This document shows positions 1-5,584 of a stretch of 5,787 bases of DNA, piece after piece; within the stretch, counting starts at the first letter, position 1, and each line of letters begins with the position of its first letter. Below the pieces are notes generated by a model. That model did not search any database. It was not told where the DNA came from and saw only the letters and a program-made list of their open reading frames with translations. This DNA is from an uncultured Ilumatobacter sp. (lineage in GTDB: Bacteria > Actinomycetota > Acidimicrobiia > Acidimicrobiales > Ilumatobacteraceae). The position numbers were made by a program, and so were the translations under genes. The DNA is taken from NCBI GenBank assembly GCA_937891565.1, contig CALAHA010000371.1, positions 1 to 5,787 of the forward strand, written 5' to 3'.

Positions 1-1
1 C

Positions 2-187
2 GACGGAATGACCATGCTATTCGCCACTCACGAGATGACCTTCGCCCGTGAGATCAGTGACCGAGTCTGCTTCCTCCACAAGGGCCGGATTCTCGAACAG
101 GGCCCGCCCGAGCAGATCTTCGGCGATCCGCAAGAGCAGCGCACCCGCGAGTTCCTGCAGCGCGTGATCGACTCAGGCCGACTCTGA
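2..187 (+). CDS. ABC transporter ATP-binding protein, polar amino acid type (C-terminal fragment)
   Basis: This is the last 61 codons of an ABC ATPase whose start lies outside the window. The fragment opens with DGMTMLFATHEMTFAREISD, which holds the H-loop (switch) histidine in the form ATHEM. This is typical of the GlnQ/HisP/ArtP family that energises uptake of polar amino acids at the cytoplasmic face of the membrane. It continues with DRVCFLHKGRILEQGPPEQIF, the usual distal strand and D/E-Q-G-P-P turn, and ends FLQRVIDSGRL, close to the C-termini of that family. The Walker A, signature and Walker B motifs must lie upstream, so substrate cannot be judged. The ATPase fold is sure; the amino acid assignment rests on the HEM motif and the E-Q-G-P-P segment. 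Its terminator overlaps the stop codon, so it is probably the last gene of its operon. Confidence 0.9.
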   Translation, partial: DGMTMLFATHEMTFAREISDRVCFLHKGRILEQGPPEQIFGDPQEQRTREFLQRVIDSGRL

Positions 188-201
188 CCGTCGGCGTTTT
201 T
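177..201 (+). terminator. Intrinsic terminator of the ABC ATPase gene
   Basis: GCCGAC (177-182) and GTCGGC (190-195) form a perfect 6-bp GC-rich stem with a 7-nt loop that contains the TGA stop codon. It is followed at once by GTTTTT (196-201). This is the classic Rho-independent layout, and it starts inside the last codons of the gene. The next gene is convergent, which fits a need to stop transcription here. Confidence 0.72.
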
Positions 202-209
202 CGTGGTAT

Positions 210-236
210 CGGCGGTTTCGCCGCGCGCGCCGAAAC
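210..236. other. Overlapping inverted repeats between convergent genes
   Basis: Two mutually exclusive hairpins can form in this gap. One is CGGCG-GTTT-CGCCG (210-223). The other pairs GTTTCG (215-220) with CGAAAC (231-236), plus a 3-bp inner helix after one mismatch. The second begins 12 nt beyond the DUF1996 stop codon on the minus strand, so it may help end that transcript. No T-tract follows it on that strand, so it would be a non-canonical terminator at best. Confidence 0.35.
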
Positions 237-247
237 ACCCGACCGCT

Positions 248-1111
248 CTAACTCGAAACGCCGCAGACGAGATTCCGGTTGAGGCAGTTGGCGACTTCGC
301 CCTCCAGCTTGGTCTGGTCCCAAACGTTCCAGAAGTCGGCGTGGGCTGTCTCGACGCCGCCCGAGCTGAGCGACAGGTCGGTGGGGTCGACGGGCGGATA
401 GTCGATCCCGATCGTCAACTGCGGTAGCACCACCGGGTGACTGTCAGGGCAGCCGTTGGCCTCGACGCTGCTGTATCGGGCGTGCGCCGACGATCCGAAG
501 CCGGTGAGGCGTTCACCGTCCCAGCAGTCAGGGAACGTGACAATCATCCGCAGCGTCGAGCTGGCACCGCACTGGAGCGGCGCATCTTCTCGCACTGCTC
601 CCGTTCCGCACGACCAGGCAACGATGTTCGTCGACTGGGACTGCTGCGACGCGGAGTCGCCACCGATCAGCATCAGCCCCTCGGGATAGGCAACGATCTC
701 TTCGTGGTCGACACCCTGGCCAGGCCGGTAGTAAGCCGTCATACTGGTCGGCTCGATGGCGCGCCCCGTCGGATCGAGGAGGGCCGGTGCCCAATACGAC
801 GCTGTGTCACGACGCTGCTCGCACGATGTGTTCGCATTCAGCAGCCGGTCGCCGTATCCCGGGTTCGAGTCCACCGAGTTGTTGCCAAAGAACAGGTGAA
901 GGTGGCTCTTGCCTGGCTGCCACGGCAGCACGAGCGGGTCGTCGAACGCAACGTGACTCAGGTCGCACTGCACCACAAACTGGGCGAGACGCCCCTGCGG
1001 ACCGCGCCGCTCAGGGTCCGGATCACGAGTGACGTTGGACTGTGCACTCGATCCGCACGCCGCCAGCACCAGCAGCGTGGCGACGAGCGCTGCTGATCGA
1101 AATCGCTTCAC
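248..1111 (-). CDS. DUF1996 domain lipoprotein
   Basis: A 287-residue secreted protein. The chosen GTG start gives a compact lipoprotein signal (KRFRS, a hydrophobic stretch, then lipobox LAAC with Cys19). The reading frame stays open to a TTG at 1189, but that would add 26 non-signal-like residues, and the GTG has a TACGCT hexamer 7 nt upstream. A short Ser/Asp/Pro/Arg-rich linker (20-42) leads to a domain spanning about 45-286. It carries the landmarks I associate with DUF1996: DPLVLPWQPGKSHLHLFFGN (58-77), SYWAPAL (105-111), FPDCWDG (193-199), CPDSHPVVLPQL (221-232) and HADFWNVWD (257-265). Eight cysteines (49, 97, 168, 181, 196, 221, 276, 283) could form four disulfides. The family is known from fungi and actinobacteria as secreted proteins of unknown function, so I assign none. 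The His-rich SHLH and HADFW segments could bind metal or catalyse; that is inference. Confidence 0.86.
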   Translation of the reverse strand: MKRFRSAALVATLLVLAACGSSAQSNVTRDPDPERRGPQGRLAQFVVQCDLSHVAFDDPLVLPWQPGKSHLHLFFGNNSVDSNPGYGDRLLNANTSCEQRRDTASYWAPALLDPTGRAIEPTSMTAYYRPGQGVDHEEIVAYPEGLMLIGGDSASQQSQSTNIVAWSCGTGAVREDAPLQCGASSTLRMIVTFPDCWDGERLTGFGSSAHARYSSVEANGCPDSHPVVLPQLTIGIDYPPVDPTDLSLSSGGVETAHADFWNVWDQTKLEGEVANCLNRNLVCGVSS

Positions 1112-1118
1112 GGCGTGC

Positions 1119-1124
1119 AGCGTA
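1119..1124 (-). promoter_or_regulatory. Likely leaderless -10 element of the DUF1996 gene
   Basis: Read on the minus strand, TACGCT fits the actinobacterial -10 pattern TANNNT. It ends 7 nt before the GTG, so transcription would start at or next to the start codon. There is no Shine-Dalgarno sequence, which fits a leaderless mRNA. No convincing -35 hexamer is visible. Confidence 0.5.
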
Positions 1125-1132
1125 GAGACCGC

Positions 1133-1145
1133 TCGGCCCGGCCGA
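1133..1145. promoter_or_regulatory. 13-bp palindrome in the DUF1996 promoter spacer
   Basis: TCGGCC-C-GGCCGA is a perfect inverted repeat with a 1-nt centre. It lies 8 bp upstream of the proposed -10 of the DUF1996 gene, where a bound repressor would block RNA polymerase. It abuts the larger hairpin at 1146-1184. It could be an operator or just a GC-rich coincidence. Confidence 0.3.
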
Positions 1146-1184
1146 CCGATGGTGCGGCAATGTTCACCACTGCCCCACCATCGG
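1146..1184 (-). terminator. 39-nt hairpin between the beta-helix and DUF1996 genes
   Basis: CCGATGGTG (1146-1154) pairs perfectly with CACCATCGG (1176-1184). After one C/C mismatch, GGCA (1156-1159) pairs with TGCC (1171-1174), leaving an 11-nt loop. It starts 23 nt after the beta-helix stop codon in the direction of transcription. No U-tract follows, so this would be a U-less terminator of the kind described in actinobacteria, or an mRNA-stabilising 3' end. The next promoter begins about 20 nt beyond it. Confidence 0.5.
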
Positions 1185-1207
1185 TTCAATCCCGGGTGTC
1201 GAGTTGA

Positions 1208-2674
1208 TCAGGCCGGCTTATCCGGGACGACCATCGCGTCGAGGTCGACGTCGACGATGATGTTGATGGCCGGGTCGACCGGTGCAGTCTCGGCGTCAGG
1301 CATGTTCGGCAGTTCCGGCGGATCGGGGATAACTGCCTCCCTGTAGTCGACCGACGGCGGTGCAGTCTCGACGTCGGCCAACCAGGTGAGCACGTTCAGC
1401 ACGCCGAGTGTCCAGTCGCCGCTTCCCTCTCCCTCACACGGTGCGAGGTTCTCGAGGTCCTGCGGCGCCGAAGTACCAAAGATGTTTCCACCCCAGCAGT
1501 TGCCGAGTTCTTCGGTCGCCATACCAACGCCTTCGACGGCGATGTCAGCAACACGGCTGTCACTGACGTCGTTGAGTGTCACGCGGTTGTTCTGTGCTTC
1601 CCAAAGGAGCGTGTCAGGGAACTCGTCCGCCGGCGGCTCTTCGCGCTGTTCGGCGCAGCCGACGTCCCATTCATCAGGCGTGGGCAAGTCGTCGTTGGCA
1701 CCCTCTTCGAGAAACGGGACCAGGCCGATGCCCGTCTTGTCATGATCGAATACAAGGTTCTTCGTGATCGTGTTGTCGATACCGCCGGGTGCCAGGATGC
1801 CGTTGCCCATAGCGAGAATCGCCACGTCGATGGCCGGCGTGTCGGCCTGGTTGTTGGAGTGCACAATGTTGCTGACAATCGTGGTGTCGCGCTCTGGGTA
1901 ACACAGCTCGTAGCTGCCCGAGTTCGGAACAATGCCGGCACGGTTATAGCGGAAGGTCGAATTTATGATGACGAGGTTGCCGCCGGCGTTGGTGCCCGAG
2001 TAGCCGAGCCCGTTGTGCTCCGAGATCACGTTGTCGATGATCGAGTCACACGGGAAACATTGGCCGATGTAGAAGCCAGCGTCGGGGCTGCCCGACGCGT
2101 ACGAGTTATCGATCTGGCCGTTGATCGAGTCAAAGGCATAGATGCCGTAGTCGCCGTTGCGGATCGCCGTGATGTACGAAGCCCGATAGCCAATCGCAGA
2201 GGTGAAGAACACACCGTTGCTGGTGTAGTTCTGCGTGGTCAAGTTTTCGACGACGACGCCTTTCGCTCCGAGGACGCGAATACCATTGTCGAGTTCAAAC
2301 TCACCATCGAGCACCACGCCAGCGCGGTCGGTGCCACGGATCGTGATCTCGTCGGTGACGACGTTGACGGCTTCGTTGTACGTGCCGGGTGAGACGAGCA
2401 CGAGGTCGCCTGGCGCCGCTGCATCGACCGCCTCCTGGATTGCGCCGAAGTCGCCCGGCACACGGAGCACGCCATCGGCGCCGGTGGGCGGATCGGTTTC
2501 GACGGGTGCGTCGGTGGCGGCCGGGGCGTCGGTGGCGGCCGGGGCATCGGTGGCGGCCGGGGCATCAGTCGCAACGGCGGCCTCCGTCGCTGGTGCTGCA
2601 TCATTGCTTGCACTGCTTCCGCAGGCGGCGAGAGTGAGCACGGCGGTCAACGCCACGGCGAGTTTGCGTTTCAT
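1208..2674 (-). CDS. Right-handed parallel beta-helix lipoprotein
   Basis: A 488-residue exported lipoprotein. The start is the ATG preceded by AGGGGAAAC; it gives MKRKL, a hydrophobic run and lipobox LAAC with Cys18, whereas the longer open frame adds only a Pro/Arg-rich tail. Residues 19-66 are an Ala/Thr/Asp/Pro linker containing four ATDAPA-type repeats. The domain opens with AIQEAVDAAAPGDLVLVSPG (78-97), the standard entry of pectin-lyase-like and NosD-like solenoids. Short coils rich in Asn, Gly, Ile and Val follow (about 108-310; for example IRVLGAKGVVVENLTTQNYT). The solenoid is interrupted by an acidic, Pro-rich insertion (about 322-358), then resumes to about 410. The tail from 431 is acidic and Pro-rich. 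The mature chain has six cysteines (206, 209, 258, 340, 393, 413), including a CFPC pair. Such folds bind or cleave polysaccharides or help copper-enzyme maturation. No catalytic set is recognised, so function is open. Confidence 0.85.
   Translation of the reverse strand: MKRKLAVALTAVLTLAACGSSASNDAAPATEAAVATDAPAATDAPAATDAPAATDAPVETDPPTGADGVLRVPGDFGAIQEAVDAAAPGDLVLVSPGTYNEAVNVVTDEITIRGTDRAGVVLDGEFELDNGIRVLGAKGVVVENLTTQNYTSNGVFFTSAIGYRASYITAIRNGDYGIYAFDSINGQIDNSYASGSPDAGFYIGQCFPCDSIIDNVISEHNGLGYSGTNAGGNLVIINSTFRYNRAGIVPNSGSYELCYPERDTTIVSNIVHSNNQADTPAIDVAILAMGNGILAPGGIDNTITKNLVFDHDKTGIGLVPFLEEGANDDLPTPDEWDVGCAEQREEPPADEFPDTLLWEAQNNRVTLNDVSDSRVADIAVEGVGMATEELGNCWGGNIFGTSAPQDLENLAPCEGEGSGDWTLGVLNVLTWLADVETAPPSVDYREAVIPDPPELPNMPDAETAPVDPAINIIVDVDLDAMVVPDKPA
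2508..2579. repeat. Four tandem 18-bp units encoding the ATDAPA linker
   Basis: Units start at 2508, 2526, 2544 and 2562. The first two are identical, the third differs by one base, and the fourth is diverged. Each encodes six residues (ATDAPA or ATDAPV on the minus strand) at positions 35-58 of the beta-helix lipoprotein. The near-identity at DNA level points to recent expansion by slippage. Copy-number changes would stay in frame and alter the distance from membrane anchor to domain. Confidence 0.85.
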
Positions 2675-2678
2675 GTTT

Positions 2679-2683
2679 CCCCT
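2679..2683 (-). promoter_or_regulatory. Ribosome binding site of the beta-helix lipoprotein gene
   Basis: Minus-strand AGGGG lies 4 nt before the ATG at 2674 (AGGGGAAAC-ATG). It is the only clear Shine-Dalgarno-like sequence in front of a gene here. It fixes the start codon and fits translation from inside a longer mRNA. The 75-bp gap behind it has no strong terminator and no TANNNT element near the start, supporting co-transcription with the copper lipoprotein gene. Confidence 0.55.
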
Positions 2684-2749
2684 AGGTGTCGGCGGACGAG
2701 TCGGTGCCAAGCACTGCGTCGCCCAGAGTTCTATCGAGATGATGGCAGG

Positions 2750-3259
2750 TCAGGCACCCGTGGCCGAAACTGTGACGGAACCAATCATGCCAGCAGTCTT
2801 CGTGCCATGGATCGAGCAGTAGTACAGGTACGTGCCGGGTGTATCGAAGACGTGGCGGTATTCGTCGCCCGGCGTGAAATTCTCGGTGTTGACACCCCAG
2901 GCCTCATCGTCGTTGACCGGCAGGACGTTGTGGTCGTTGCGACCGTTGTTGGTCCACCAAATTTCGGTACCTGCCGAAACCTCGACATCCGGGAGCCGAT
3001 ACGAGTTGTCAAGGGATCGGACCTGCAGGACCTCGCCGTTGGGCGCAACCGGAGCGATTGTCGTCGACGGCGGGACCGTCTCGCCCGGCTCGGGCGGAGG
3101 CAGCAACGTTGTCGGCGGCAGCACCCGCTCGGTTGTCACCACGGCGTCTTGCATTGGAGCCGAATAGGCGTCAGGCCCGTCGGACGCGCACGCAGCCAGG
3201 CAGATCAGGCCGGCCACACCACAGAGAAGTGGAGCCAGCGCACAATTCGACAGCCTCAC
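2750..3259 (-). CDS. Plastocyanin-like type I copper lipoprotein
   Basis: A 169-residue exported cupredoxin. The GTG start overlaps the upstream synthetase stop as GTGA, so translation is probably coupled; no Shine-Dalgarno sequence is evident. The N-terminus has a hydrophobic signal ending in lipobox LAAC (Cys24). A Pro/Thr-rich linker (about 46-73) leads to one cupredoxin domain (about 77-166). All four type I copper ligands are present: His110 (in NDHNVLP), Cys148 and His151 (in YYCSIHG) and Met158 (in AGMIG). GTEIWWTNNG (97-106) and DTPGTYLYYCSIHG (139-152) match the plastocyanin/azurin pattern. By family knowledge it should be a blue copper protein that carries single electrons or binds copper outside the membrane. 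Its partner is not identifiable; the neighbouring beta-helix and DUF1996 lipoproteins are candidates by location only. Confidence 0.92.
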   Translation of the reverse strand: MRLSNCALAPLLCGVAGLICLAACASDGPDAYSAPMQDAVVTTERVLPPTTLLPPPEPGETVPPSTTIAPVAPNGEVLQVRSLDNSYRLPDVEVSAGTEIWWTNNGRNDHNVLPVNDDEAWGVNTENFTPGDEYRHVFDTPGTYLYYCSIHGTKTAGMIGSVTVSATGA

Positions 3260-4881
3260 TGGTTCATGAAGAGGTTCGCGTGATCGTCACGCAGAGTCTT
3301 CTTCGAAAACTTGCCGACGCTGGTCTTCGGAACTTCATCGATCCAGACGACTCCCTTGGGCATCTGCCACTGGGCAATCTTGCCCTCGAGATGGGCGATC
3401 ACGGCCGCTTCGGTCAGCGAGTCATTGGTACGCACAACGCAGGCGAGCGCTGCCTCGCCCCACTTTGGGTGCACGATGCCGACCACGGCAGCTTCGGCGA
3501 CGTCTGGATGAGACATGATCTCGTTCTCCAACTCCACCGAGCTGATCCACTCGCCGCCCGACTTGATGAGGTCCTTTGTGCGGTCGACAAGCCGGATCCG
3601 GCCCCGGGCATCGACGGTCGCGACGTCGCCTGTCTTCAACCAGCCGTCGTCCGTAAAGCTCTCCTTCGAGCGCTCATCGTCGTAGTAGGACGAAGCAATC
3701 CACTGGCCGCGACACTGCAGTTCGCCACTCTGCTCGCCATCCCATGTGACCGGAGTGGCCGAACCGGGCTCGACGACACGTGCCTCAATGCCGAACGAGA
3801 TACGACCGACCTGGGTCCGGAGGTCGGCTTGCTCGTCAACCGACAGCAAGCGCTGATCGACATCGAGATGGCAGACCGACGCAATCGGGCTGGTCTCGGT
3901 CATCCCCCACGCCTGCAAGATCGGCAGGCCGGTCTGCTCGCGGTAGGCCTCGGACAACGAGCGCGGGACCGCTGAGCCGCCACACGGAATCGACCGCAGC
4001 GACGACGTGTCTCGGCCCTTCAGCTCGGGGAGCACAGCCATCCAAATGGTCGGCACCCCAGCGGCGACCGTGACTCGTTGCTCAACGATCAGATTTGCAA
4101 GTGCCGGACCCGAAAGGTCAGCCCCGGGCATGATCAGCGACGCGCCCGTGGCAACCGCTGCGTGTGCGAGGCCCCACGCATTGGCATGGAACATCGGCAC
4201 GACGGGCAGAATCACATCGGACTCGCAGGCCGCGAGGCTGTCGACCATCATGGCCGCCATGGTGTGCATGAACGTCGAGCGGTGGCTGTACACGACACCC
4301 TTCGGATTGCCCGTGGTGCCGGACGTGTAACACATGCTCGCCGCTTGGCGTTCGTCGGCGATGGCCGGGAAGTCAATCGGCTCTTCTGCGGCAAGGAGAT
4401 CTTCGTAGTTGAGCAATGTGTGGCCTGCAAGGTCCTCCGGAATGTCACCCTTGCCATCGTCCATCAAAACGAGGTGCTTGAGGTTCGCAAACGTCGGAAG
4501 GAGCGGCGCGAGCAGCGCCAAAATCGAACGGTCGACGAAAATCACTTCATCGTCGGCGTGATTGACGATGTATGTCAGCTGCTCAGGAAACAGACGGATG
4601 TTGAGCGTGTGGAGCACCCGGCCCGTGCACGGCGCAGCAAAGTACAGCTCGAGGTGACGAGCGGTGTTCCACGCAAACGTTGCGACCCGGCCGTCGGCGG
4701 AGATGCCAAGTGTGTCCAACACACCGGCCAGCTGCCTGGTCCGACCCGCAAACTCGGCATATGTTGTCCGTTCGAGGCCTGTCCCCGTCGACGTAATGAT
4801 CTCCTTGTGGCCGTGGTACTTCTCGGCCCGGTCGAAGATGTGATTGATCGTGAGCGGTGCGTCTTGCATGAGCCCTTGCAT
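3256..4881 (-). CDS. Acyl-CoA synthetase, AlkK/FadD-like (medium/long-chain fatty acid-CoA ligase)
   Basis: A 541-residue ANL-superfamily enzyme, full length for AlkK-like ligases. It activates a carboxylic acid with ATP to an acyl-adenylate and then to acyl-CoA in the cytoplasm. The ATG at 4881 gives MQGLMQDAPLTINHIFDRA, the typical AlkK beginning; the frame is open for 58 more codons upstream, but that stretch is Arg/Pro/Ser-rich and unlike the family. A TACGTT hexamer 8 nt upstream supports the choice. Motifs in order: P-loop YTSGTTGNPKG (185-195), AWGMTETSP (324-332), GWLKTGD (413-419), RLVDRTKDLIKSGGEWISS (430-448) and PKTSVGKFSKK (518-528), whose Lys524 is the expected adenylation lysine. 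No motif is broken. Chain length preference cannot be read from sequence. It is first in the minus-strand unit and overlaps the copper lipoprotein gene by 4 bp. Confidence 0.93.
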   Translation of the reverse strand: MQGLMQDAPLTINHIFDRAEKYHGHKEIITSTGTGLERTTYAEFAGRTRQLAGVLDTLGISADGRVATFAWNTARHLELYFAAPCTGRVLHTLNIRLFPEQLTYIVNHADDEVIFVDRSILALLAPLLPTFANLKHLVLMDDGKGDIPEDLAGHTLLNYEDLLAAEEPIDFPAIADERQAASMCYTSGTTGNPKGVVYSHRSTFMHTMAAMMVDSLAACESDVILPVVPMFHANAWGLAHAAVATGASLIMPGADLSGPALANLIVEQRVTVAAGVPTIWMAVLPELKGRDTSSLRSIPCGGSAVPRSLSEAYREQTGLPILQAWGMTETSPIASVCHLDVDQRLLSVDEQADLRTQVGRISFGIEARVVEPGSATPVTWDGEQSGELQCRGQWIASSYYDDERSKESFTDDGWLKTGDVATVDARGRIRLVDRTKDLIKSGGEWISSVELENEIMSHPDVAEAAVVGIVHPKWGEAALACVVRTNDSLTEAAVIAHLEGKIAQWQMPKGVVWIDEVPKTSVGKFSKKTLRDDHANLFMNQ

Positions 4882-4889
4882 GTCGGCAG

Positions 4890-4895
4890 AACGTA
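4890..4895 (-). promoter_or_regulatory. Likely leaderless -10 element of the acyl-CoA synthetase gene
   Basis: Read on the minus strand, TACGTT matches TANNNT and ends 8 nt before the ATG at 4881. No Shine-Dalgarno sequence lies in between. It mirrors the plus-strand element at 4930-4935 in the same 62-bp divergent region. No good -35 hexamer is seen. Confidence 0.5.
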
Positions 4896-4929
4896 GTGGA
4901 TCTGGCCCCGAAGCGGTGACTCGAACAGC

Positions 4930-4935
4930 TACCGT
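4930..4935 (+). promoter_or_regulatory. Likely leaderless -10 element of the membrane protein gene
   Basis: TACCGT matches TANNNT and ends 8 nt before the GTG at 4944. There is no Shine-Dalgarno sequence. The arrangement TACCGT-CTGCGGCT-GTG closely parallels TACGTT-CTGCCGAC-ATG of the divergent synthetase gene, so the two are likely served by back-to-back promoters. Confidence 0.5.
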
Positions 4936-4943
4936 CTGCGGCT

Positions 4944-5582
4944 GTGAGCGACGCGACTGCCCTCGAATCGAACGAGCAACCGCACGTCCGGCCGGCTTGG
5001 GCTCCACTCGCCCTGGCGGCGTTCGTCGGCCTGGTGATTTGCTCGAACATCGCATCGGCGGTCTGGGCTCGCTGGGTCAACACCAACCCTGAGGGCCTGC
5101 TTTTGCTGTCCTCGCGCAACCGATACCTGGCGCTCACGTTGGCAGCCGGTGTTTCTCTGCCGTTCTACGTCGTCATCGGATTTCTGCGTGTCGGTGCGGC
5201 GTTCGTTGTCTGCCACCTCGTTGGCCGCGCCTACCGCGACGACGTGATGAGCTGGTTCACCAAGTACCTCGGCCTCACCAAAGAATCGCTCGACGCTTTC
5301 GATCGTGGCTTCGACAAGGCCGAATGGGCGCTGATCCCGTTTTTCGCAGGATCGAACATCGTCGCTGCACTGAGCGGCGTGAAGCGGACTCCGCCGACAA
5401 AACTGATCGCCCTGCTGGCGGTGGGTATTGCTGGACGACTCACCCTGATGTGGTGGCTGGCTCGAACGTTCGAAGATCAACTCGTCGACTTCCTCGAATG
5501 GCTTCAGCGCTACCAGTGGTGGGCGGTCGGCGCGTCGATTGGTCTTGTCGTGCTCGTAAACGCCCGCAACCTGCGTCGCTGA
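4944..5582 (+). CDS. Five-helix integral membrane protein, possibly DedA/VTT-like
   Basis: A 212-residue membrane protein that I do not recognise with certainty. The GTG start is chosen because a -10-like hexamer precedes it by 8 nt and it gives a short polar N-terminus before the first helix. Likely membrane segments are at about 20-42, 62-93 (long, perhaps a hairpin), 128-144, 153-174 and 191-207. The loop at 94-127 is charged and amphipathic (RAYRDDVMSWFTKYLG, then DAFDRGFDKAEW). The stretch ALIPFFAGSNIVAALSG followed by a basic turn and a Gly-containing helix vaguely recalls the DedA/VTT core (a re-entrant F..PG.R....AG segment), but the usual Arg is replaced by Asn138. DedA proteins are linked to lipid scrambling or transport. 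The gene is divergent from the acyl-CoA synthetase, a suggestive but weak lipid link. It ends 34 bp before tpx. Confidence 0.75.
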   Translation: MSDATALESNEQPHVRPAWAPLALAAFVGLVICSNIASAVWARWVNTNPEGLLLLSSRNRYLALTLAAGVSLPFYVVIGFLRVGAAFVVCHLVGRAYRDDVMSWFTKYLGLTKESLDAFDRGFDKAEWALIPFFAGSNIVAALSGVKRTPPTKLIALLAVGIAGRLTLMWWLARTFEDQLVDFLEWLQRYQWWAVGASIGLVVLVNARNLRR

Positions 5583-5584
5583 CC

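Noticed and set aside
437..1096. Long plus-strand open frame opposite the DUF1996 gene
   Set aside because: It is Arg/Val-rich with no recognisable domain and lies wholly antisense to a gene with clear family motifs; typical of GC-rich shadow frames.
1112..1189. In-frame extension of the DUF1996 gene to a TTG at 1189 (26 extra residues)
   Set aside because: The extension has no signal-peptide character, overlaps the hairpin and the promoter-like TACGCT, and would bury the lipoprotein signal inside the protein.
1742..2392. Plus-strand open frame of 216 codons opposite the beta-helix gene
   Set aside because: Its repeated Val/Asp/Arg pattern is the complement of the Asn/Asp/Ile-rich solenoid codons on the other strand.
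2508..2579. Possible CRISPR-like or minisatellite array
   Set aside because: The units are contiguous 18-mers without spacers and are fully explained as codons for the ATDAPA linker.
2206..2674. NosD identity (copper insertion for nitrous oxide reductase) for the beta-helix protein
   Set aside because: The entry motif is shared by many beta-helix proteins, and NosZ, NosF, NosY and NosL are not in the window; the fold alone does not support the name.
3058..3975. Plus-strand open frame of 305 codons opposite the synthetase and cupredoxin genes
   Set aside because: It is antisense to ANL motif coding and across the GTGA junction, with low-complexity Arg/Ala composition and no domain signature.
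4882..5055. In-frame extension of the acyl-CoA synthetase by 58 codons
   Set aside because: The added stretch is Arg/Pro/Ser-rich, unlike AlkK N-termini, and overlaps the start of the divergent membrane protein gene. It looks like the antisense shadow of that gene.
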